DNA of 64,000 bases, from contig JAIWZP010000053.1 in the NCBI GenBank assembly GCA_025201375.1, positions 124,001 through 188,000 of the forward strand, read 5' to 3'. The notes under the pieces were generated by a model that was not told the DNA's origin, did no database searches, and saw only the letters and a program-made list of their open reading frames with translations. A program made the position numbers and the translations under genes. Shown piece after piece: positions 12,257 to 24,139 of this stretch; position 1 is the stretch's first letter; each line of letters starts with the position of its first letter. Origin of the DNA: Gongronella butleri (Eukaryota; Mucoromycota; Mucoromycetes; Mucorales; Cunninghamellaceae).

Positions 12257-12756
12257 GATGAAAAAATGTGAATGAGAGAGAACAGTGAAAAAAAAGAGGA
12301 AAAAAGGAAAAAGGGATGCGGAATTGCAGCCGATCCTTTTGCTGGTTTTTTATTCTTTTTTAAACGCATTCATCTGCAAGTAAGCAGGTGACCGCTTTCA
12401 TGTGTCAAAAAGACTGTTTCTTCTTTTCCCCTCTTTCTTTGTTTTCACTCTCGGGCGCACGCTCTCTCTTTCTCTCTCACTCTCTCGCCACCCCCCCTTT
12501 TTTTTTTGTTCAATTGCAGCACACGCCCTGTTTTTTTTTTTTTTTTGAGTCCCCCCTTATTCACAGCTTTTTTTGCCGCAAGGCCTCTCTTTGGTCGACA
12601 ATGCAGCAAATGTTACACTTTGATGAAAAAGGTAAAAAAAGTTGGATGAGCACACTTGGCACTGACTCCTTTTTTTTTGATGGATGGTTGGAGTATATGT
12701 GTGTGTGGGGGGTGTGGAAAATGCTAATGAAAATGATGAAAACAAATGAATTAGGA
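12257..12756. other. Intergenic, low-complexity pyrimidine tracts
   Basis: The stretch holds CT microsatellite (about 12460-12486) and T runs. It is the promoter side of the small CxxC gene and the 3' side of the RPAP1-like gene. No gene is seen. Confidence 0.45.
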
Positions 12757-15700
12757 TCAAATGGGATATCCTTGACGCTGGAGCATGGGCAAAATGTCGT
12801 CGCGATGATCTGAGAAGAGGAGATGCTTGTAATCTTTTTGGTCGATGGTGCGTGCAGCGACAAAGGCGAGGACACGCGAATAGATTTTGTTTCCAATGGA
12901 CACGGCGGCATAATGGGCGAGGAAGCCTTGGTAGAATTGATAAAAGGGCACATGGGCATCACGCGTGTATGGCGACGCGCGCCATGCGTTGTCCAAAGCG
13001 GGGAGATTCACGTCGTCGGCGCGGTGGTCGATCCGATCCATGCATTTTTCCATCCAATCCGTGACACGCTCGTTCCAAAAGAGTTCGCCAAAGGGCGCAT
13101 GCGGAGGTTGGCCCTCGCGGTCGCCCACCAAAAAGATCTTCATCACGCCGACCAATAGCATTGCCGGATCGAGGTGTTTCATTTGCAACGCCAATCCAAG
13201 CGCGTCGACGATGATGGCTGCTGCTGACATTTCGTTGTTTGTTGTTGTGTTGTCGTCGTGCTGCTGTAATAGCTGTTGTGTCACGCGGGACTTGTCCCAA
13301 TAATACAATTCGTCAATTGGGCTGAGAATAAACGCGAGCGCATCCAGTCCCTCGTTTTTGTCCATTTCTTCAAAATGAATTTCACGCGGGTAGCAAAGTG
13401 AATCGAGTTTGCGGCCGTCTAATTGCTTGATGGCCAGGCTCGTGGCCAGGTCGGCTGCGTCTGGAGCGAAAAAGGGAGCCAATGTCTTGGCAGCGGCGCC
13501 AGGCAATACACAATGCTGCACGAGTGCCTGTGCTAGCCACGTTTCCACCAGACCTGCATGGCGGCTGCTAACGGCCAACTGCACCATAATGTCATCGGGG
13601 CCATGTTGTTCGCGTTGCACAGGCGTCGTCATCGTTTCTTTGTGTTGCCAAATCAAAAACGCGAGCCATCGACCATAATAGCTGTTGTTGTTGTTGTTGT
13701 TGCTGATTTTGCTGCATGGCTGCAGCAGCCATCCTCCTTTTTCAAACAGATGCATGCCGAGCTTTTCGTCCAAAAGAGTGATGAGCTGGCATTGCCGCAA
13801 CAAGTGATACGCCGACAGTTGCTGATGGTGCTGATGGTGCTGATGTTGATCGGTTTGTTGCTTTTCATCATGCTTTTCATGCTCATGTTGCACGATGGCG
13901 GCGACACGGTCGAGATGGAGTTGGGCGTCTTTGGGGAATTTGGCAAGCATGGCGGCCCATGTGGCCAAATAGCCCGTGCAGGTGGCCTGCAGCATGGTGT
14001 TTTTGGCTCGTTCCAGTAGCAGGATGATCACGGGCAGTGGCGACGTTGCTTGGTGCCAATCGATCGCGTGAGCAGGCACTGTTTTGTGAGGATCGGCAGC
14101 TGCATGCAACAACATCTCATAGAGCACCACCACCGTGGCCGCGCGAGCCACAATGCTGCTTGATTGTTTGCTTTTTTCGTCATCATTTTCCTCGTTTTCT
14201 TCAATTTGCGCGGCCAATTGGAGCCATCCAAGCATCGTCGGCTGCAATTCCACGAGCGTGGCAAGCACCACGCCGTAGCACACATACACGCGCAGGAGCT
14301 TGATCGCCTCGATCTGCACGCGTGCGTCCGTGTCGCTAGGTGGACCGACCGCCAACCACGGGAACGTCAGTGTCATCACGCGATCCTTGAGCCCGAGCGC
14401 CGCACGTCGGCTGGATTGCGCGAGAATCGTGATGAATTGGAGCACAGCAAGGCGATGCATCGCTGGTCCATCATCATCATTGTTGTTGTTTTTGTGGTTG
14501 TCGTCTTGTTGTGCCGTCGTCATCATTTGGTGCGCAGGGCTATCGATCCAGTCAAGTGCCAGCTTGCCCAGGTCGTGGTCGGTAATCCCATCGGCCGCCA
14601 CTTTGGACTTGCTCTTGCATAGCAAACAAAGAATACCCAGCAAACATCGAATGGCCGCCGGCTGCGTCTTGCGCAACTCGCTACGCGCGTCCATCAAGTA
14701 CCGCAGACGCGCAAGAAGATCCATCTTGAGCAGCGCGCCCGCCATATCACGTGCCGCCAATCCTGTGTCCGATTCTTCGGGATCTTCGCCTCCTTGTTGC
14801 TGCTGTTGCTGGAATTGCTTGACCCATGACTTGGTCGTGGCTCGGGGACGGTGCAGCAATGGCTGTCGCACATGGCCATACGCCGTGTTGAAATACTCGA
14901 GCGCATCTTGGTCGTCTTGTTGTCTATTTTCGCCATTTTCGTCATTTTGCGCGAAATCGAGCGTGAGCAAGGCACGGAGTGCCTGCAGCGCTTGGACGAC
15001 AACGGCAAGGTGCCGATCGTCAAGGGCAGAGCGGAAGTACGCGGCGGCAGCAACGTCTGGGCGGCGAAACACATTGACAATGGCAGCATTGTCGTTTGAA
15101 TTCGAAAAAGAGGCACGATGGAGGATGCGTGTGAGCGTGGTCAGCACTAGGACGCGCTGCGACGGCATCTGGCTGCGCACGAGGCGGAAAAGCTCGGCGA
15201 GCGTGTACCCTGGCTTGTCGGGCTCGTCGGCATGATGATGCAAGGCGCGATCGTGCACTTTTGCGTCTTCATCCACGCGATGGCCTTGCAAATCAAACCG
15301 CCATTGTCGAAACACAGGATCCACCGCTTTGCCGTCGTCACCCTCTGCCTCTTGCGATGTTGGGGGCGCAAATCGCTCGTCCATCCACGCCAATTTGTCC
15401 GCTTCAAGAGGCACATCCGCAAAATATTGCTCCTTCATCGCCAACAAATCGTCCTTTTCGCCCAATGGCACGGACACGTCATCCCGAGGTGGCGCAGCAT
15501 CCTTTTTGTTGCCATGGCTGGCCAGCCGTCCCTTCAAAAACGCAATGGATGCCGGGCTGAGCGTGGCCATGATCTCCTGTTGCGCATCCTCAATTTCCTC
15601 GGCACTCATCGCGGCAATGCGCGTGTCATTTTCACTGTCGTTGGCATCTGGAGTCGCGACCGGCGGTTGAGCAACAGGTTCCGCCTTTTTGGCCTGGTCG

Positions 15701-16203
15701 CGTGCGGCTTTGAATCGACTGCGGCGCGGCGGCTTGGGAAAACCTTGCGTTTGTGGTGCTGTGGGCATTGTGGGTGGTTGCGCAGACGTCACTTTGTGCT
15801 CCTTGACGTCACCCAGCACACTGCCCAGCATCGACGTCAAATCCAGCATCTTTTTGACAGCAGGCGCGTGCGGCTCCTCAGGATGAGGATCGTACACGGG
15901 CTCTAATCCCGGCATCGATGCAAATCTGAAATAAAAAAAACAAGGGCAGTGTGAGCAACAGTGGACAATCACGTCGCGGTACCAGGCTTACGCGTCGTCG
16001 TCGTCGTCGTTGTCGTCATTGCCTGGCATATCAGGCACGTCTTTAAAAGACACCGACTTTTTTGGCGCGCTCATGCTGCTGCCAAAGGTGGGCGGCCCCT
16101 TGCGCACCACCGAAGCAGAAGGCCGCTGCTCGTTCTCTAGGAATTGACGCTGCAATTCTTCCAGGTCGTCGTCGCTGTCAAGTTGTGGACGCACGCGGTG
16201 CAT
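12757..16203 (-). CDS. RPAP1-like protein (RNA polymerase II assembly factor, Rba50 family)
   Basis: Exon 1 is 16203-15992 and exon 2 is 15925-12757, joined in phase 2 to give 1126 residues. The human/yeast family binds RNA polymerase II and helps its assembly or nuclear import. An N-terminal family block starts near residue 15 (LQRQFLENEQRPSASVVR). The RPAP1_N-like helix follows at about 180-205 (SAEEIEDAQQEI, SPASIAFLKGRL). The RPAP1_C block is at about 280-345, with RFDLQGHRV, LHHHADEP and GYTLAELFRLVRSQ. The rest is mostly helical, repeat-like, with Gln, Asn and Asp runs that are probably linkers. The gene is divergent from RACK1 with only 187 bases between start codons. Confidence 0.88.
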
Positions 16204-16390
16204 TGAAAAAAAAAAAAGTGGTAAAAAAAGAGAGTGAAAGAAGAAAAGGAACAGGAAAAAAAAAAAAAGTGGAGTGCCCGGTCTTTTTTTTTATGCCCGG
16301 ACCACTCGGAGTTTCAATTGGCGAGGATAAGGCACCCAGCTGGTCGTGCCTTCTTGGTGTGGCTTCTTCCTCTTTTTCCTACATCTCGAT
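16204..16390. promoter_or_regulatory. Shared divergent promoter, RPAP1-like / RACK1
   Basis: Only 187 bases separate the two start codons. The segment has long A runs on the plus strand (16206-16268) next to the RPAP1 start and a CT-rich stretch next to the RACK1 start. No specific operator could be identified. Confidence 0.5.
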
Positions 16391-17647
16391 ATGGACACTC
16401 TTACTCTTCGCGGCACTCTTGAAGGTAAGCCCTTGACGACACTATTCGCTCGAGCATCCATCCATCGACACTCGTCATGGATGGATGCATCCATTTTATC
16501 GATGGATGGAACCCAACCCGATCATTGACACCCATCCTTTTTCTCTTTTTTTTTTTTCTTTCTTTTGCCCTGTAGGTCACGGCAACTGGGTCACGGCTTT
16601 GGCCACCACTTCCGAGAACCCTGACATGGTTCTGTCTGCCTCGCGCGGTACGTGTTTTTATCATTCTTTTCATCGGATAGGGACACCATCGACTGATTTT
16701 CCTTTCCAATTCTCTTTTCGTTTTTTGTCCTCATAAATAGACAAGACCTTGATTGTCTGGCACTTGACCCGTGACGAGGTCAACTATGGCATTCCCCGCA
16801 AGTCGTTGGTTGGTCACAGCCACTTTGTCCAGGATGTGTGCATCAGCTCGGACGGCATGTTCGCTCTTTCGGCCTCGTGGGATCACACCCTCCGCCTCTG
16901 GGACCTTGCCACCGGCACCACCACCCGCCGCTTCATTGGCCACGAAAACGACGTCTTGTCGGTCGCCTTCTCTGCCGACAACCGCCAAATCGTCTCGGGC
17001 TCGCGCGACAAGTCCATCAAGTTGTGGAACACCCTCGGTGAGTGCAAGTACAACATCACCGAGCAGGGCCACTCCGAGTGGGTCTCGTGCGTCCGCTTCT
17101 CCCCCAACCCCGCCAACCCCCTCATCGTCTCTGGTGGCTGGGACAAGATCGTCAAGTGCTGGGATCTCACCAAGCTCAAGCTCAAGGCCAACTTTGTCGG
17201 CCACAATGGCTACGTCAGCACCTTGGCGATCAGGTAAGGCAAAAAAAAAGCTGAATTTTTTATGGTTTGGGCTCTAAACTCTTTTATTTTCATAGCCCCG
17301 ACGGTTCCTTGTGCGCGTCGGCTGGCAAGGACGGTGTTGTCATGCTCTGGGATCTCTCGGACTGCAAGCACTTGTACTCCCTTGAGGCTGGTGCCCCCGT
17401 CAATGCTTTGACCTTCTCGCCCAACCGCTACTGGCTCTGCGCCGCCACGGACTCCTCCATCAAGATCTACGACCTCGAGTCCAAGTCCATCGTCGACGAG
17501 CTCCGCCCCGAGTACGCTCAGGTTGGCAAGGGCCGTGCCTTGGCCCCCGCTGCCTTGTCCCTCGCCTGGAACTCGGATGGCTCCACCCTCTTCTCCGGTT
17601 ACACTGACAACTTGATCCGTGTCTGGTCCGTGTCCCGCACCCTCTAA
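16391..17647 (+). CDS. RACK1 / Asc1 / Cpc2, ribosome-bound WD40 scaffold
   Basis: Exons 16391-16424, 16576-16647, 16741-17233 and 17296-17647 join in phase to 316 residues, the usual RACK1 length. The protein is a seven-bladed WD40 propeller on the small ribosomal subunit that links translation to kinase signalling. The start [19 protein letters not shown] is typical. WD repeat ends are clear: [65 protein letters not shown] and [12 protein letters not shown]. The first intron carries a strong hairpin (see 16454-16488). An AATAAA overlaps the stop codon. Codon use is more C-biased than in neighbouring genes, consistent with high expression. Confidence 0.98.
16454..16488 (+). repeat. Hairpin in RACK1 intron 1
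   Basis: A perfect 12-base stem (16454-16465 with 16477-16488, GCATCCATCCAT against ATGGATGGATGC) closes an 11-base loop. A second ATCGATGGATGG follows at 16498-16509 and could pair with the same left arm. No clear C/D or H/ACA snoRNA boxes were found in the intron. Confidence 0.7.
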
Positions 17648-18026
17648 ATAAATTTGTTTAGTTTTGTCCACCTTCTTTTCCCAAATCCACCATGCATTAA
17701 AGGCCTTTTTTTTTGTGGGGCGCTCCATGATGATTAATTTCGCAATCTTCGTGTTTATCAGCAAAAGGTAGAATATGTAAATCGTGCATCCATGCGGGGG
17801 TTCGTGGATTGGCCCGCTGGGTGCGCGTCAACCAAGGAGCCGCCCGACGCGAATTGATCCCAAACAAAATGACTTGATGGCATCAATGACGTGACCTCGA
17901 GAAAATCGGCCCTGGTGGTGTGATTTCTGGGTGCACGCCCATTTTGAAATGATTTTCAACTTCTCGCTTGCCTCTGGTTGTCAAAAACAAAACGAGGATC
18001 ATCCAGTTTGAAAGGGGGGGAACAAT
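17648..18026. other. Convergent intergenic region RACK1 / KH gene
   Basis: This 379-base stretch between two convergent 3' ends carries AATAAA at 17647-17652. No gene is seen. Confidence 0.5.
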
Positions 18027-18907
18027 TCAGCGCTTTGGTTCTTTTTTGCCTTGAACGAGCGCGTCAATCGCGGCTTTGGCAGCTTGCACCGCGGCCACCT
18101 TTCCGGAAATCGACAATGACACGCGACCTATGGGTGCTTGGTTGCCAGAGACGGATGAATGAGATGTTTTGTCGCCTTGTCCTTGATGCACGACGATCTT
18201 GGTGCGCGTGCGCGTCTCAATGCGATAGATGGTCCGGCCCTCGTCGCCAATGAGGTCACCCACACGCTGCCGTGGCACTGTCATCGTCAGGCAGTCGTCG
18301 TGCACATCGCGTGTCGCACCGTGTGCATGGTCTAGCACCACCTGCTCAATCATGTCGCGCGCTAATTGCACCTGATCATCTTCGCCCTCCAGTGTCACCA
18401 CACGCGTCGCGTCCCCGGCATCTATCCATAGGGAAAAAAAAGAGTCCATCATCCCATTTTTTTCCCATCAAATTGGCCACGAACCTGGCGCCACCTGAAC
18501 GTGGCAGCCCGAAAGCCGCTGAATCTTCTTGAGATGGCTGCCTTGCTTGCCAATGACGCGCCCAATCGACCGCCGCGGTACATGCACCTGCGCCGCCGCA
18601 GCCGCCAACCGCGATTTCTTCTGCACAGGGCCTTCTTTAGCCAAGTAAAATAAAAAGATGCGTAAATTGTCTGCACGCACACTCCATACAAGAAGAAAAC
18701 ACCCACCTGTTTCTGTCTTGGACGTCGTCTTGTCGTCTAGATCAGAAAAAGAAACTAGCATGAGGTCATGAGGCAAAAGCTCGGCAACAAAAAAAAAAAA
18801 AAGCGCGCTTTACCTAATGCAGGGGACGCAGGGCGCTTGAACCGCGTGGCAATGGCTTTGGCTTTTTCAATGGACGCGGCAAGAGTTGCAGCGTGATCGG
18901 GGGCCAT
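18027..18907 (-). CDS. Two-KH-domain RNA-binding protein
   Basis: Exons on the minus strand are 18907-18814, 18736-18707, 18634-18485 and 18421-18027, joined in phase to 222 residues. KH domain 1 starts near residue 55 (VHVPRRSIGRVIGKQGSHLKK) and spans the exon 3/4 junction to EQVV. KH domain 2 covers LTMTVPRQRVGDLIGDEGRT to the AAIDALV helix. Both keep the GxxG loop (GKQG, GDEG), so single-strand RNA or DNA binding is expected. The first 50 residues are basic and polar. Exon 2 has two in-frame acceptors 18 bases apart. I chose the inner one because the outer 18 bases look like its pyrimidine tract. The exon 3 donor is GTTCGT, weaker than the others. The specific orthologue is unknown. Confidence 0.85.
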
Positions 18908-21866
18908 GGACGAGACTTGTACGATAGAATGTTGCTCGGCAAGAAGAAATTGGAGGAAGAAAAGCGCCAAAAAATGACAATCGACGCGGCTCCCCGATTT
19001 TAGACACCCGACCCTAACCGACAAAATGTCGTTCCGCAGCTTTGAGTATCGTAGAATCACTTGAACGTCTTATGTAACATACAATAATCCATAGGTCGGC
19101 TTGCCAAAGCTGGTCACCACAAAGCAGGGTTGAATCGCTCCCAAGCCGTTACTCTCCGGCTACATACGTATTTCGGCGCGTCTCCAACAAAAAAAAAAAA
19201 ACTACAGTAAAGAAGTAAACTCAAGGGCAATCAAACTGCCACTGTGTGTCGCGAAATCCATTTTTTGGCAACTTTTCACAAATCTGTGCGTGCTCTTTCC
19301 AGTATCATATCATACGGTATGATACTATAATAACGCTAATCATCTTCATGGCTGGGTCATCATCGCCTCCAAAACTTCGCATTACTGTAGGCGTTTTCGG
19401 CACGTTTCTTTTCAACAAGATGTTGAAAATCAGAGGTCGACCGGGTCGTTGTGCAGAAGAATCCAAAATGTCGACATTTTTACAATTATACAGTACCTAT
19501 GATACTGTAGCACTTTCTTGGTCGATTTCTTTTTCGATCGCAATGAAACTTGCATTCATGTTCAAATCAGACTGGCTCGGATGTCATTTCCAGAATGTTT
19601 GTTTGTCCGATACAGTACGTGACATTTGTACAGTACTGTAGTACAGTACGCTTGTGAAAGCCGTTCAAACATTTTAAAATTTTTCAATTTCGATTTCCTC
19701 AACAACAAAATTGACGACCCACGGACCCAGGGCGCTTTTAACGTGTGGAAAGCATCCACTGAATCTCTTTCGAACGAGACCAGCAGTTTCACCTGTGGAT
19801 GATGACCAAAACTCGCAGAGAAAATTCACTTTTTCATCAAAATTTTTATAGTACGTACAGTATCACGATTTGCTCGACAAGCAACGGTCTAATCTCGTCA
19901 ACCCCCGATTTTTATTGCAGTTTTATTACTGTTGTTGTACTACTACTACAGTAACAAAAAGGGGAGCAAAGCATCTAATGGGATGACTTGCAGCGCGCTA
20001 GCTTGGGTTTTAACTTTTTGCATCGGTCATTTCACCAGCACTCCAGCAGTCCGTTGCAGGCTTGCAGCCCACGCAGCGCACAAAAATGTGCAAACTACTG
20101 TAAAAAAATACGTAAAAAAAAAACAAAAAAAATTCCATGCAATTTACGCACCTTTACAGTATTTGGAAGTGTCAAACCTTAAATTTCCGCAAAAAAATCT
20201 TGCCCTAAGTAGGCACTTTTCTCAGTCGAACGCCGTTCATGCGTCACTCTTTGCACTTTTTTTCGCAAGTCGGGGCAACTTGCCATTTTGCCAGCCAATA
20301 GCAAATCATCGGAGTTACCTGTTTGGGATGCATCGATCACTCGGAGTTCAAAATTCCCCAAATTTGGCATTTTCTGAGATTGAAATGAGTGGCCCCTGAG
20401 TGACCCCTGAATTTTTCAAAAGTGATCGTGCGTAGCGCTTTGGGGGTTTAAGCTTTTTTGTTGCAAATTTCGTGCTGACGGCGGTGATGTAGCTGTTTTT
20501 GAGCGGGGTCGGCCATACAGGTAACGAGAGATATGCAAAATAGGACAGACTTGACGTTTTCGGAATTTGCGGGAGACGGGGCCAAAAAAAATAGTGGAGA
20601 CCCATCCTGCACAGTGGCCATCAGATCACCTCCTCGTGGTGACGCGACTTTCATCGGCGGGCAGGTAGACTGTAAAAAAATTTCTGGAGGCACAGCAAGC
20701 CGGCAAAGAGTTCAAAAATCACGGCTTCCGTTTGGCAAATCCGCAAATGTGTACTTTTTTTGCGCAGTGTGGTGGTACGCTCATCAACATCGATTTGATT
20801 CGCACATTCATTCGCTGCTGCACGCGCGCCACAACAACATGCAATAAAAAAAGAGAATCCTTCACGAGCTCACGACAACAACAAGAAATCGAAAATTCAA
20901 TTTCGCAGAATGAGATCAACACTTTCCCACAAGATGAAGCGCGTCACAAGCTCACGACTCACGACTCCACGGAAAGTGCCAAAAAAAAAAAAAAGCGTGG
21001 CGCTGTGACCCATCGAACGAGCTACAGTACTGTGTATGATACAGTACAGTACAGTACGCGATTTTAGAATACGTATGATACGGAACATTGCAGGCGCTGC
21101 TCTGCTACTGTAAGCCGTGCTGCCTGCTCCGCCAGAACACGTCGTACAGTATTACAGTACTGTATTGTATCATATCATAGGGACGCGTTGATGCGCTGAC
21201 CAACGCGCCTGCCACATTAAATGTGATGCAAAATGTCTCTATTTTATACATCATTTCATCTGTTGCAATAAAAATGAGGTGACTTTATATGGGATCTCGA
21301 GTAAAAATCACCATGATTTGGCGAATTTCTTGTTTTACAGGGTCACAGCGGTCACACTACTATGATACAGTATATTGATATTTATCAGGCGCGAACAAAG
21401 CGTGCATAGTGCACAATCGCAAATTTTATGATGCTCAAACATGGAGCATTACAGTATCATATTTATGATCCTGGTCCGTGCCACGGGCAGCATGGGAGCA
21501 ACCGAGACCCGGGCGTCATTGGCCTTTTTTTTTTTTTTATCGTATTACGCGCCACGCATCTTTATCGCAAAAAAAGTCACTCGGACTGGGCCCAACAATG
21601 GGCTTTGCACGCAGCAAAAAGAGGGCTGCCGCATGAATTTCATGCTCCATGGCGATGCGACCGTGATTTATCGGCTGTTGGGTGGTGGATTGCCGTTTGG
21701 GGCACAAAGATGATGAGCGGCGGAGGTTCCCCTTTTGTGTTTGTGTGCCTGATCTTCACATTGAAACTCAGCATCAGCACCGATTCAACAAAGCGCTCCT
21801 TTTTCGCATCACGACCCTATTTCTTCTTGCCGTTTTCTCCTTTTTTTCTTTTGCACACGACGTCTA
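18908..21866. other. 2.9-kb gene-free island rich in TACAGTA words
   Basis: No convincing gene is seen. TACAGTA/TACTGTA words and ATGATAC/GTATCAT words are frequent from 19200 to 21470. R1 copy 2 occupies about 19995-20790. The last 300 bases before 21867 are the presumed promoter of the ERT1-like gene. Confidence 0.55.
19995..20790 (+). repeat. Dispersed repeat family R1, copy 2
   Basis: This copy shares its 5' end with copy 3 (GCTTGGGTTTT, CTTTTTGCAT, CATCGGTCATTTCACCAG) and the rest with all copies: AATTCCATGCAAT, TTTGGAAGTGTCAAACCTTAAATTT, GTTTGGGATGCAT, doubled TGACCCCTGA, and TGTAAAAAAATTTCTGGAGG. It lies inside the TACAGTA-rich island. Confidence 0.78.
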
Positions 21867-24139
21867 ATGGCACAGCCAAACCAGAACGACTACGCACTAG
21901 ACAAGCAGGTCTTTTTCGGTTCACGAGACGACGGCAACATGAAACTCTGTTCACATGCGGAGGGGGTACGTAAAAAAAAACAAAAACAAAAAAAAAAGTA
22001 AAAACGCTACGCCTCAGCTGTTGCTCACCGCCTTCATGGCTTTTGTAGATATGTCTCGGTGAGTGCAAGAGTGCCATGGACCGAGGACAGACGAGCATTA
22101 GGAAGGAATTGATGATATTTTATTCAAAGGGACATGCAAACAGCCGCTGCAATACGGGTCAGGCTCAAACAATGATCATCTCGTCTCCGCTGCGTCTGCG
22201 CAAGGTACCCCAGACTTAAAAAAAAAAAAAGCCAGCCGTCATGAGCCCTTACGTTTTTTGTTCTTCTTTCATGCAAGGTTTGTCCAGCAGTGTCAAAATG
22301 GAGCCATCAAGTGCAGCCATTGGTAAGAGACAAAGGGAGAAAAAAAGGGAAGGAGGAGGAAGATCACGCCGGCACGGGATTTGTTCACTCTTGGCTACTT
22401 CGCAGACTATTTGAGCAGCTTTAATCTGCAATTGGGTGATTATGACTTTGGATCGACAATGGTTGGGCTGGAATATGGCTTTCTCGGCGACATGGTGCAG
22501 ACACAATCAGATCCACCAAACATGCTTGATTGGACATCCCCGAATCAATTCAACATTAGTTATCACCCAATGACGAATCTCGCCGCAGCAGGCTCCTCGT
22601 CGGGCCCCACACAACCACCGAGCGCCGCCATGATGCAGCAGCAGCAGCAGCAGCAGTCACTTTTGCCTGTCAGTGCACCGCCTGCCGCCACGCTCACTGC
22701 AGCATCTTCATCACACACCACGGCGTCGTCCGCCGCGCAAGCCACGCGTGCCAATAATCATAGCACCAGCGACGTCCATGCCAATGCCGCGCCAGTGTTT
22801 GCCACCATGGTGTCTCCGACGTCCATGACGAGCAACGCACCGTCATCATCACCGTCTGCCCATGCACCCACCTCGACTGGTGCTGGAAAAGACGCAAACA
22901 CCAGCAGCAACAGCAACAGCGGCAGCAATGTCCGCACAAATGCATCTGCATCCTCCATTATGCCATCCACAAGCACGCACGACGCCCCTACCACAGGCAA
23001 CCATCAAAACACGTCCACGTCGCCGCACACAACCACCGTGACGCCCATCCCCACCAAACGTTCACTTTACAGGGCCGCGAAAATCGAAAAACCCTTCAAT
23101 TATGCCGAGGGTTTCCACTACCTCATCCAATATGTCCGAAAAAAGTAAGCGTCGTGATGCGAGCAAAGAAAAAAAAAAGAAAAAAAGAAAAGAAAAAAAC
23201 GCGCGCGCGCCAGTGGGAACACACCTGCAGCTCACATGTCCTCACCTGCTTTTTGTTTGTTTGTGTGTGTGTGGAATAGCATGGACCGCGGCGATCTGAT
23301 GCGTATAAGTCGCGCTCTTGCCAAATTCCGGCCGTCGTTCCTGGTGCTAATCATGAATCTCACAGAAGAGGACCTGATCTTTATGGAAAAATGCATTCAA
23401 AGGACACTCTTGGTAATCAATTGCCTCCCCCCCTCTTTTTTTTTTTGGGGGAGGCGCGACCGGTTTTTTTCATCGATTTTTTTTCTTGTTCTCTAGGAAT
23501 ACGAAAAGCTGGTTAACTTTTCAGGCACGCCGACCGCCGTGTGGCGGCGCACCGGCGAGATTTGCCTGCTGGGCAAGGAGTTTTGTTTATTGACGCAATG
23601 GACAAAGGAGATGATCCTCAGCAAGAAGAAGTACATTTACGAGGTAAAATACGACGAGCAAGCAAAAAAAAAAAAAAAAGAGCTGCATGCCTTGTGCGAC
23701 CACAGGGGGAGGAAAAAAAAAAGGGTTGCAAGGGCGACAATGCATAAAAAAAAAATAGGAGTGCGCGCGCCGTCGCTGACTTTTTTCTTGTTTATGCAGC
23801 TAATGGACTGCGCGTCGGCCGTGGAATACTGGGAAAACTTCTCAAAGCACGCGTTTGACAATACAGATACGTCACGGTATTATAGCTGCATTCTTCAATC
23901 GCCTCAAAACAAGCCAATCCCATGCACCTTTTGCTTTATGATCAAGCGCGACATTTTTGATCTCCCCTCTGTCATTGTTGGCAACGTAAGTAGCAAGCTC
24001 ATCCTGAAAAAAAACAATAACAAAGATGCAGGCAAACTCACCCTGTTTCCCTGTCCTTGCCCCCCTCGCCGCCTCCCCCTGCCTCTTTTTTTTTTTTTTT
24101 TGATGCTTGGCTCCCTAGTTTCTGCCCATTCTTGGTTGA
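21867..24139 (+). CDS. ERT1/AcuK/Rds2-like PAS-type regulator, N-terminus uncertain
   Basis: The C-terminal two thirds is secure: exons 22278-22322, 22406-23144, 23280-23412, 23497-23643, 23800-23985 and 24119-24139. It carries IDYLSSFNLQLGDYDFG, then a long Ser/Thr/Ala/Asn-rich linker with a Gln run. A PAS-like region follows: FNYAEGFHYLIQYVRKN, MDRGDLMRISRALAKFRPSF, TPTAVWRRTGEICLLGKEF, YIYELMDCASAVEYWENFS, and the end IVGNFLPILG. These blocks are the hallmark of the gluconeogenesis regulators ERT1, AcuK and Rds2. The N-terminal model (21867-21965 plus a 10-base exon 22049-22058) closes in phase to 459 residues but is weak. I see no Zn2Cys6 cluster upstream, although the family normally has one. 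The gene is convergent with the beta-barrel gene. Confidence 0.75.

Noticed and set aside
12388..12813. A 141-codon plus-strand frame overlapping the RPAP1 3' end
   Set aside because: It consists largely of homopolymer-derived Phe, Ser and Leu runs and overlaps a well-supported antisense gene.
22049..22215. Open frame with CLGECKSAMDRGQTSIRK as an alternative ERT1 exon 2
   Set aside because: It ends in a phase that does not fit the secure downstream exon and resembles no known domain. A 10-base exon at its start fits better, though weakly.
22278..22322. CQQCQNGAIKC-like reading as half of a Zn2Cys6 cluster
   Set aside because: This frame cannot join in phase to the next exon of the ERT1-like gene; the frame that does join has no cysteines.
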